Translations under genes and position numbers: made by a program | Assembly: GCA_029207755.1 (NCBI GenBank) | Contig: JARCOQ010000062.1 | Location: 682,001-746,000, forward strand | Direction: 5' to 3' | Source: Chamaea fasciata | Taxonomy: Eukaryota > Chordata > Aves > Passeriformes > Sylviidae | DNA length: 64,000 bases | Shown here: in pieces, positions 53,400-64,000 of the stretch | Numbering within the stretch: the first letter of the stretch is position 1 | How the letters are laid out: every line of letters begins with the position of its first letter | Notes under the pieces: model-generated | What the model was told of the DNA's origin: nothing | Database searches by the model: none | The model's input: only the letters and a program-made list of their open reading frames with translations

Positions 53400-56300
53400 G
53401 AAAAGCTGTAACTAAAGCTCCCACGGTTTTATTACTTTTTATTACTGAGCTTTTAACAGAGCTGTTCCAACATTCCGTAAGTTTTTGCCCGAGATTTTAT
53501 CTTGCCTTCATTCACATGGAATGAAATTCAGGAGGATCAGAAGTTGTTCCACGAGTCACAGAAAGGCCACTATTCCCAAAGGAGTGCAGAGTTTTTAGGT
53601 TGCTTCTCATGTACCCCCAGGAAATATGCAAGAGTCTGGTTTAATAAGCCAGAGCATTAACTAGAAGCATGACATGTAAGATTTGATCTCTTCCCCTTTC
53701 CCTCCTCCTACATTTGACAGTCTGGAACTGGGAGAGTGGCAGGGTTGCCCTCTTTAAAGTTTCACTGAAATGAAGTATACAAAACAAGCTCCCATTTTTA
53801 TGAAATCACATTTCCCCACTCCAGATAAATCCTGTTTCACCAGAAAACCTCTGCTCAGCTCCTTTTGTACATCCATTCTATGGGATATCTGCTTTCTGGT
53901 CCAGAAGCACTCTGGACTGATGAGGTAAAACAGGTAAGAGAAGAGATCACAAAGACGTAGTAAAGGAAGACCTTCCCAACCCATTTGAAGAGTTAGACAG
54001 AACTAACAGCATCTCCCACGTGAGCATCAATTAAGAAGTGACAAAGGGACAACACCTGAAAAAAAGCCTTCAGCAGACTTTGCCTGTCAGCCCCATCAGC
54101 CTCACTAACATCATTTTCATAAGGAGGACAATTTGTGTTCAAGGTTGCTTCCTGAACTCACTTCTCCAAACTGTCTGACCTGCAAAGGTGATGGCTTTGT
54201 TGTCACCGACTGCACCAACTGTCCTGATGGATCACTAAGCTCTCCAGCAGCTTCTCAGTAGTTTTTAATAGGCACAGAAATGGGAAAGCAAATAAGCTAC
54301 AAAAAAAAATTTAAAACACACAAAAAAACCACAAACAAACCATGGAGAGTCTTTGAACTTCAAAAAAAAGAAGGCAAATTGTTGTTAAAAAACCATAGCA
54401 AGCACCCAGTGCCAACCAAATTAATGCTTAGGAAAGCTTACAGAGTCTAAAACACAGTATTATTCTGCCTTCCTAATTCAGTGATAGAGTCAAAGTTTCT
54501 ATTTGACATATCCCACATAATCGCACTCAATTGTAGCACTGCCATTCAACAGAAGCCAAGGATCCAGAAATGGAAAGAATTGCCCAATGTGGTATATTCA
54601 AGAATCTCTCCTTAATATTGAACCAGCTCCATGGCCTATGTTCTCATCACTTATGCCATGTGTTATACAATGCACTTAGGCTTAGGAAGTATTATCAGGA
54701 CAGCTCTAAAAGTAGTATTTCTGAAAAGAAAGGGAAGAAGATTAAGACAAAAAGAACGTCTCTTCCAGGTGTTCCCAAACAGGGCCCAGCTCTTCTGACA
54801 GACACTTCAGTTGGCTGCCTTTACCTTGGTTTGGTTTTTAAGCAGAGATACTCATTCCAAGCTCTTCACTTCCCTCTAGCTCCAAATAATTTTTTCATTA
54901 GTGAACGGGACATTATTTTTTATGCAAATCAAAGGCCCAAAGGAGTTTATTTTATCACCAATACTTCTATCTGTACAACAGGTATAAAGAGAGCAGTACA
55001 TCCACCCTAAACCTATCATCAAGGTATCCTGCTGTGCTGCTGATCAATGATACTCTCTCCAGTTCTGCCTCTCAAACAACACAGGGAAGAGTATTCCCAA
55101 CAAGCTGAACTTTTTCAGGAGTAAAGTTGTCCTATTCCTTCCAATAATGAACTCTGGATCCCTGGTGAGTAACTCACATTTAACCGGCAGCATTCTGGGC
55201 TGCTCCTATTAACTGCAACAGCCTGGACAGCTTGAACCTCAACAAAACGTGCAGTAAACGACTGAGCTAATTTAACCTCATTAATCCTCAAACCAATAGA
55301 ATAATTTGATGTCCACACAGCAGCTTGTGTGCCGCCTCCAACATAAACACGGCCCTGCAGGAAATCCACACCAAAAATGTGCTGCAGCCCTGCTGCCAGA
55401 GCTACCGGGGCTGGGAGAATCACTGCACAGTCTCCGAGCCCCCTCGCCAGCTGCACGGCATGGGTCACACGCTTTGTTTGTTCTTGTTAACAGTCAGGGG
55501 TTGTTTCCAACCTGGATGTATCCTGACATCTCCCCAGTGCCACAGTTTTATGGAGGAGGCTCCATTTTATCTGTAAACTGTTTACCTCCAGTTTCGACGT
55601 GAACACAAAAAGCATTGCTAGGAGAGGCAAACACAGAAAACCAAGCAGCACTGGCACTTCTCAGGCAGATACTTAGCTGGATTTAAGCTCCCTATTAATC
55701 ATTAATTACAGCAGCATTTCAAAAATTTAGGTTTTGAAATAATTTCAGCACTACTTAATCACAAAGGATGTAAGGTCTCCCTGAATATTTAGGAACATCT
55801 ACTTTCAGGGAGGCATTTTAAGAAATGTTCTTTATATATAAACTATTTGTTATTTAAATTACTGCTGAAAGCCAAGTGCTTTATTTTGTTCAATACAACA
55901 CATTTAAAACAATAACATGAGGTTTTAATAGCAAAATCACCTAGCCCACAAAACACTGTTCTATGCTGACTAGGGTGGCAAAACAAGGGTAGTTTCTAAA
56001 CACAGAAAAATAAATTTTAAAAAAGGATTTTTCTAAGCATGTAAATGCAGGTCTTGGTACCACATACAAGAACTTCACTTGCAAAGGAACTTGGTCTTGC
56101 TAGAGTTTTAAGTACGGTGGTTTTTTATCAGACCTGGCCTCGCTCATGCTTTGTGCCACTTGTAAAATGGAACAGGGCATTTTAGGAAAGAAGTACCTCC
56201 CTTCAACTCCTAAAAGCTGTGACTGAAGCCTGTTAAGTTTCAGTAGCGTTTCAAATATACCAGGGCATCCTCAGCTTTACCTTCTTTATAGGACAAGGTC

Positions 56301-59300
56301 CAGAAACCCACTGGCAGTTAGAGGAGCCACATAATCAGTGTTCAGCATTTCTACCAACCAAATTATCCCTGATAAATAGATACGACCTAGCATGAGAATT
56401 CACTTTTACTTCAGCATATTAAAAGTTATTTATTTTAAGGATAAATATATATCTCTTTCACAACTACACTGCAACACAGACACGAGTCCAACAACAAAAC
56501 AGCAGAACAAAAATACATCCCCCTAATATAGCATAGCCACTGCTTTTTCTTCATCAGTCATACAAGATTGATGGAAACAGGAGAGATTTCTCTTTCCTTC
56601 TAACACAGCAGGTTAAGCGTCTTGAGAGAAGTCAGATGTCACTATTATCTGCAAGCACACAAGAAAACAAACTCATGCCAAAAAAAGGGATAATAAAATT
56701 GAAGTCTAAATGGAAGTTGAGAGAAAAAAATGTCCTGCTCCAACAGGTTAATCTCTAGCTAATTCCTCTTGTGACAAGTAGCTTGAAATAATCATTTCAC
56801 TCAAATTCTCCTACAGCAAGTTTTCCTTGGAAATGAAACAATTTCTAGAACAAGCATAACTATCTTGGACCACACAAAACAGCATTACATTTTGAACTAC
56901 TCTAGCAAAAAGTCAACTTTTTAAAAATGATTTACTAAGAAGACAATTGGAAAAGTAACTTTACTCAGAAGTGATAGAATCAGCTGTAAATACTGGTTGG
57001 GAAATTCCTGAAGAGACAAGTTTTCCCTTGGAGAGAAATGAAATAATACAGCAATTTACACGTCCCAACAACAATACTGCCTTTCTTTCCAGTTCATCCA
57101 GAAAACTCGGAGTATAAACCAATGGCACAGATTTGGCTCTTACACACACCCAACTCCCAGGACATTTTGTCACGCTCATCGTGCTGCATTCACTGGCTCT
57201 CCCAAATATTAATTGCCTTCTATCTTCGATATCTACTCGTGACTTGGGCGATTTTGCTTCAGGTTTTAATGCTTGGGATTTTTTTACACAGGACTATACA
57301 CCTCAATATTGTATCCAGGAAAGACTGGGTTTGATGCCATTTTTACAGTAGAACCCAATTTTTCAGTACTTTGTACCTACTTGTCCATTAACTGTTGATA
57401 TAACAGAAGGACAATAAAAGCCATAAACCTCTTACTTTAGTAGCCTTCTGGAGGAGTAATTCAGTAACTTCTTGCAAGATAAAACAGCAGCTTATAAAAA
57501 TCAAAAAAAAAAAAGTCTTCACCACAGTAATCATTACAGCAGGGCAGATGCAACAACTATGCATTTGTTTAGTCCATCTAGACGTGGAAAAGGATTAAAA
57601 CATGTAGACAGTAGCACAAGTCACCAGCACTTATTATCTAAGCCATAAACCTAAGCATACTTCTGTGGGAAAATTAATTACAGACATGGGGGAAATCAGA
57701 TCAGTCACTATCAGGCAAAGTGAGCAGAAAATACAGCTATGTTGTCCACTCCTGATTGAGTCGCAGGATCAAACAGCACCAAGTGCAAGTGAACTGAGGG
57801 GGAATTATTATTATGCCTTTTCATCACTGGAATCGTGCTGCCCCAGACAACCCCGACTCCTGTGTCTGGGCTAATTGCAGCCTGTTAAACCTCACAAGGA
57901 GACTGCAGCACAGCAACACCTCAGAGGGGGGAGAAAGACAGTTTAAGGAGGGAACAAGCCAATGAGAAAATCCTGTCCTACAGCTGAAGGAGAAGGAAAC
58001 AGCCAAGCTAACAGGACACCTGCAGAACAAACAAGGGTCCACACCAGGCTGTGTGCACACACCCGCATGCACAGCCACACCAGCACTGCCTGCTGGAAAC
58101 ACCTTCCCCCGTGATAAAATATCAATGCCAAAGGTCAAAGGCTTTGAGAAAAAAAAAATATAAATTCAGTGATAAGGCAACTTTTCTAAATCCATTTCTC
58201 AAATACTTGTTATTTTAAGCCTAAAATTACAAGTGGTAGGACAATACAGCAGACTCGGAGATGTAGATTTATGCAATTTGCAGTTACTTACGAAAAGGGC
58301 TTGTTTATACCTGTGTATTTTCACCAAACCCAAGAACTGCGGGTGTCGTTAAGCTACACTAAAAACTGCTCCCCCTTCAGTGAAATCACAGCCATGTCCT
58401 ACAACTCATGCAGTCTGTTCTACCTCTAGGTCCACTAAGGATTGATTTCCAAATTGTGTCACAACTTCAGGGTGGCACAGCATCCAAGTATTACCAATAA
58501 ATAACTAACAAAAGCTCTTTCTTTGAAGATGAGACACTAATTTACCAGCACATAATTGTAACTCAGCTGTTTCATACTCCAGCTAAAACACTCCTGGTTT
58601 GGTGTTGGTAGAAGACGTTCACTGCACATGAAGCTTTACGCATCACATTGAACTAATTTAACTGTAGGTGAGCAATTCTCTCAAGTTCCTGACTGAACTT
58701 CCCTATTAATCAGTTATTTGTCCTTAAAAAATATACACCTGAATTTTACTCTCCCTCCCAACTCCCATAAAGAGGAGCGGACTAAAACTGGTTATAAAAT
58801 GTTAGTAAGTTTGCCAGCCAGCAAGTATCCGAGTGGCTTAATCATTAAAGCTGCCGTTCATTTCCACTAACCACGTGGATGCTTTCAAATGTCTCAGTCC
58901 CAACCAGAAACTGTAAGATTTTTACAGACCATAGGAAAGCAAGATGGAAAATTACCTGCTGTACACTATGTTTATGCACGTGAACATGGATGACATGGGG
59001 CATAACAACGGCAATTCTGTACTTGGATGTCCTTTCTGCTTGTTCAGTGTACTCTATACAGCTGCCTTACAAACATGTCAATGTAGGGTAGCAGTTAGGT
59101 TTAAAATCAGTTGCAACATGGCTTAAGGAACGAGTTATTTTTGTAATCCAAACTCACTAGGATCCACATCTGTAAGAATTTCACAGAAAACCAGACAAGT
59201 GTATCTGCACATCAGCAGCTCCACAGCACAAACTGTGAGGAACAAAGGCCAGTGGCTGCTCAGGGACCCTTCCCATGAGGCAGCTGATGCACAGGAGCTG

Positions 59301-62300
59301 CTCTGTGTAGAGTGTGATGATTTACCCAGCCAGTGTTTAAAACGCCCATATTACCCGATATCTGCGCCCATTTTAAGAAGGGGAAGTACTGGGAGCAAAG
59401 TCCCTCATGGATTCCATGCAGAATTACAAATTCCTCTGTTTGGGTGCAGAAAACTGTTTTTGCTAAGGTGACTAACTTAAATTTTTCCACATTTAATTTC
59501 ACTGTTCCTCCTACATCCAGTATACTGTCAGAACGAGAGAAAACTGCATTCCACCCTAAGTGCCATTGCTACGTCAAACAATTCTTTCAAATGCTGGTTT
59601 TGTTGAGCATCCTAGTAATTGTCCTATCTCAAAGACCGGCTTAATCCTTTCTGAAAACAGCTTCTCCTTTATGCTTATAGAATTACTAAATTTTTTAAGT
59701 AATTAACATTTTCCCTCTGACTAGTTCTGTTGGCGGACATCAGCAATTTGAGGCTGTCCCCACAATTCACTTGCTTTGTTCTCTGCATTATCCCAGACTG
59801 ACATTTAGGTTTAGTTTGCAGGAGGTTTAAATCCATCACTCACCACGAAACCCAAATCAGTGATTTCAATAGTGCCTGAAACACCAAGGAATTGGGAAAG
59901 GACAGGAAGGCACTCCCACACTTTAAGGGACCGGAGAGAAAGCTTTAAGCACTTTCTCAAGCGTTCCCCCTTTCTGACCACTGACATTTGGTCTTGCTTG
60001 CTCTATGCTGGGTGTTTCTCCTTGGCATTTCTGTAGGAATGGGCACTGCTCCAGTGAGAATAAATGCACAGTTGAGTGTCATTAATATACTGATCTGTAA
60101 ACATCTAAAGCAGATATTGAACCACTGTCTGACTGGAGAAAAACAGCCTGTGGATCAGAAATAGCAATTCATTACCAAGACTTTTTTTGCTGAATTGTGC
60201 ATACAAAAAAAAACCCTGAAAGATTCAATCAAATTCATTTTACTATAAGCCTTTCAAAGATGAACGAAAAGCCTCTTGGTCCATTTGAAAACATAGGGAT
60301 AACTGTGCTTTCTTTTAGAGTATCACAAATTTACAAAAGTTGCCAGAGGAAGTAAGAAAACAGTAACAAAACCCACCACAGATAAAACTTCACAAATCTC
60401 AATTCCAAGACACTGACAGAAATGGTTTATATCCAGCTCTGCTACTAAAGGCTCATTTGCAAAAATTGTGACCACAAAATGCATCACAAATTGGTTTTCT
60501 ACCTCATGACTGCTGATTACTAGGTAATAGAATATTAATGGTGCTTTTTCAACATCTACTTTTTCTCAAGGTGCATAAATCTCTGTAAAATTGCTTTATC
60601 TTACTTTCCAAACAGTTGAAAGGCTGGTCTTCAGATGTTTGAACAGCAATCTTTCCACTACAGGGCAGCACACTTCCTTTTCATACAAGTAACACACTCA
60701 TCAGATTATTTCCACCTCCTGATACAAAATCAGATGCACTCTCCAAAGAGGGAAGTGATTCTCCAGCTTCTACGCCTGAAGTATATTTACAAATTATTTA
60801 TGAGCGTGACCAGATTGTACCATGTCCCTTCCTAAGAGCTTCTAAAACATACAGTGAATCCAAAGGAAGCAAAACAAGATTTCTAAAGCAGCTGAGTCAA
60901 CTTTCATAGAAGCTCTTTCTTTATCCAGAAATACAAATACTTTTTAGAAACCAGCAAGGGTATTGATGTTACCAACACAGAGCACATGGTTTGGTGTGAC
61001 TTTTATGAATTTACAGCCTAAACTACTACTACCACTTGGGCATCTGGCTGAAATACTTCTCTCCACTAAACATTACTGTGTACAAAGAGATAAAAGTTAA
61101 ACAGACTGTTTCCTTGAGGTTCTCAAGAAACCTTACTTCAAAAGGATAAGAAACTGAAGTTATTTTGTCAGCAGCAGCTCCCTCAGAAGTACCCATTTTC
61201 CTGAGCAGGGGATATTTGTCAAGAAAGCAAACTGCACAGCCAGAGCAGGGAGCAGTTCAGTCACACCATCAATAGTTTAAGGATGAGAGACCCAGTGCTT
61301 TGGTACCAAAGCCCATCAGCCCAGTGAGAATCTGCATGAAGCACAACTGTCAGTGCTGACCAGGACATGAACTGAACAGGGCTGCCTTTCACTGTTCTTT
61401 CCTTACCATAGTTATTATACCTGCAAGTGAAAGGTTTTACACGTTGTACAACCTACCCAAAAGAGGATCTCCTTGTAATGACGCCAAACATGAAAGACTG
61501 TTCTCACGGTAGTACTCCAAGGGAGGAGAAACACATCCCTAAGAGCTCTCTCTGACCTCCTTTTTTTGCAAGCTTATATTGGGATGGGGTAGGGACAATA
61601 CCTAATCAAATGCTATGAAGGATCTTTTCAGACAAAAAGGCAAACTTTGTCAATACCAGATAGAGAAGTTCAGACAGACCTTTTGAGCAAGAAGTAGGAA
61701 TTTAACGGTAAATACCACCACTACATCTACTTTCAGATGAGGGTATTCATTGAGAATTTAACAGAAAAATAGATTTCAAAGACAATAAACCATAATCCTT
61801 AGCTCTAGACAAACTCCCCACAGTACCAAGACATGGCTCAATTCAAGTGATTTTGAGTGAAAAGCTCCTTTGAATGAGGCGCATGAAAGGTTTGACCTCA
61901 ATTTTGCATTTCACAAGGCAGGTTATTTTTCAGAACATCAAATAACCAACCAAAATACGGGTCAGTTGTTTGACCAGACTATGTTTTGTGAACGAAATCC
62001 AACAGCTCAATTACAACTTAGCAAACTCAAGCCATTTAATTCCAAAATCCTCAATCATGCTGGACATCTATGAATTGCAAAACTGCACAAGGTCAGGACC
62101 TCTCTTCTGATCCTTGGCCACTTGGAAGAAGGGAATTGCAGAAAACACCTACTGAACAGTACAAAATTTGAGCACTGTTTTCTTTTGCAAGCACACCATT
62201 CTCTCTCTTGTCTCACTGATGACAACGAGCTTATTCCAATCAACATGTTTTCTGAAACACTTAAAAGATTAGGAAAAAAACTTATTGCTCATGCTCTGAA

Positions 62301-64000
62301 GATACTACCATTCATTACTGCCACAAGACAGCCTGAACTCCAATATAGTCATTAACAAAGTGGCCAACTTGCATGGAGAGTGAATTTTAGAAGAGTGGAA
62401 GGACTGAAACCAGAGAAATGACTTGAAGTGCTGCCTAATCTTCCCCTAGAGCTAGAGAAAAGCAGACAGTATTTGAGCCTGAGTGCTCTCACTGTGTCAT
62501 TCGTGGCTTCAGGCAGTCCACACAAATTTGAGATTTGAATTTGGGAGTCAGCAAACAGGATTCAAGGCTTTATAGCTACAGGTGGTCTCAGAGCTCTGAG
62601 ATTTGACTTTCTTTGAAAGATATTCAAGAACTAAAAAGACGCAACAAAACTCAACTTATAACAACTTTCAAAGTTTTCCTTTACCCTACATTTGCCTGGT
62701 TATTAAACCTGTAATAGGATTTAAATTTATTTCCGCTCTTTTAGAACTATAAATGCTTACACCAGCCAGGTTATTGTCCAATTTCTATTCCTAGCATTCT
62801 GAATGATAGTGATGACTTTCCTTTTACATTTACTATAATACTTAAATGGACAGAAGTATTGGTGATGCATAATTTTGGCTTTGTTAATTCAGCCGAGACT
62901 GTCTTATGGATTTCATTAAAATTCTACTACAAAAGCTTTGGACATACTGGAAATGCAGAACTATCACCTTTTATTCATTTAATTGTGTAACCACCTCAAC
63001 CCAAAAGGGTCTTTACCCACAATCTGCTTGGTCATTTCATCACAACTATTAAGGACAACTGAGTAACCTGTTCCCAAAAAGCACAAAGATTAACAAATGT
63101 TTGGTTGGGGGGATTTTTTGCCTGCCACACAAAAAAAGTGCACATTTTCAACACATCTTTTGGGCAGAATGACAATTATACACACAGCATATGCTGTTTG
63201 CCTCTGCAAGTTAGAGCCAACATTTCTATTCTTTCCTCTAACAATAAATTTAAAGTGTGTACTACATTTATATAAGAAGAATATATAACCCAAGGGTGCT
63301 GGCTGCAGCCCCACAAAGCCACCAAAAGTTTATTTGGTCTCGCAAAAGAAGGCAAGCACCTTTCAGAGGCATCACCATTTCCTTCTCTCCTGGATACAGA
63401 GCCCTTCAGGCAGATTTGGCACACATGCTTGCATTAAGAGGACAAGATGGAGCAATTCTGTCAGTGCAGCAGATTAAAAAAACCTGCCACCAAGAGGCTT
63501 TATTCCAAAGGCAATTCTCCTCTGATTCACAAAAGGTCTGCCTACCATACAGCCAAGCAGAGGCTCCCAGATGGTGCTGGCAAAGCAATCTCCACTTTCT
63601 CCCAACAGCACAGCAGCATGTTGATGTCTAGAAAAAATATTTCCAGTCCTGATCCCTTTGCTGTCAGTTCTGTAACATGCACTGCCCTGATTAAATAAAT
63701 AAAAGCCTATCAACCACCAGCAGTTTCAAGACTTACATGAAGCTCTCCTACTCTTAGGGAAAAAAAAAACCCATGAAGTCAGCATTTAAAACTAAGAGAA
63801 AGTGCTTGGAATTATATCTCTTTCTTAATGACAGTCCCACTATTCCCTAAAGTTTGGGGAAGTTCTTTAAAGCAGCAACATTTTTGGCCAAGTGATCAAT
63901 AGCTTGCTCCAGTACGAGACAGGACTAATACTGGACAGGGACCTCTAAAGTCACCAGAAACCAGCAGATTGCAGTTGGCTTCTCTCACAGACACACCTCT
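53400..64000. other. AT-rich, apparently single-copy DNA; no gene found
   Basis: More than 10 kb without recognised repeats, RNA genes or protein domains. Frames reach only about 145 codons (54,570-55,010) and show no family signature. A slightly GC-richer patch at 55,300-55,480 has overlapping frames on both strands, the plus one with several cysteines, but nothing identifiable. Composition fits intron or intergenic DNA of an ordinary chromosome region, in contrast to the rest of the window. Short exons could be hidden here; I could not support any. Confidence 0.6.

Noticed and set aside
54570..55010. Plus-strand frame of 146 codons
   Set aside because: Ordinary AT-rich sequence with no domain. 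It is within the length expected by chance in a 10-kb tract.
55115..55602. Small frames on both strands with a cysteine-containing segment
   Set aside because: No family recognised, no clear splice sites, and both strands are open, so coding is not supported.
58265..58320. Minus-strand donor-like CGTAAGT with a nearby acceptor, suggesting a 22-nt exon
   Set aside because: Too short and isolated to support without transcript evidence.

Overview
This is a repeat-rich stretch of bird nuclear DNA, most likely from a songbird. The evidence is CR1 LINE 3' ends, several avian-type endogenous retrovirus LTRs, a PIM1-like kinase gene of the kind multiplied in passerines, and olfactory receptor (OR14-like) pseudogenes. 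The G/C-strand-biased intronic repeat arrays resemble those of tiny GC-rich avian microchromosomes. The sequence alone cannot decide between a microchromosome and a sex chromosome.

Layout. 0.4-4.3 kb: PIM1-like kinase genes on the minus strand. One copy has all kinase exons and good splice sites but an in-frame stop in exon 5, and a degenerate partial copy lies downstream of it. 5.0-6.0 kb: a CR1 reverse-transcriptase fragment. 6.6-15.1 kb: GC-rich promoter-like repeats, then long arrays of G-rich or C-rich satellite. At least two exon-like islands with consensus splice sites are embedded in these arrays on the minus strand. 15.15-15.84 kb: a solo LTR that coincides with the start of a large palindrome.

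The palindrome is the dominant structure. Two inverted arms of about 10.8 kb (15,841-26,649 and 35,308-46,130) flank an 8.7 kb spacer. From the outer end inwards each arm carries a retroviral gag fragment, its LTR, a CR1 3' end, a ~145-bp tandem repeat, GC-rich non-coding DNA and a broken OR14-like olfactory receptor. In the right arm the retrovirus continues past the end of the palindrome as a long open gag-to-pol fusion frame (to 47,391). The spacer holds CR1 DNA, two inverted copies of another LTR, a tandem repeat and extra copies of arm sequence.

47.6-53.4 kb: an orphan exon-like sequence, a further LTR, an apparently intact heat-shock-factor-type DNA-binding reading frame (HSF5-like) just downstream of a GAGCC pentamer array, and an ~88-bp repeat that switches orientation. 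53.4-64 kb: AT-rich, apparently unique DNA in which I found no supportable gene; it could be intron or intergenic.

No operon-like cooperation exists here. The functional candidates are the PIM-like kinase (probably dead as sequenced), the HSF5-like gene and the unidentified spliced gene in the satellite block. The rest is mobile DNA and its rearrangements.
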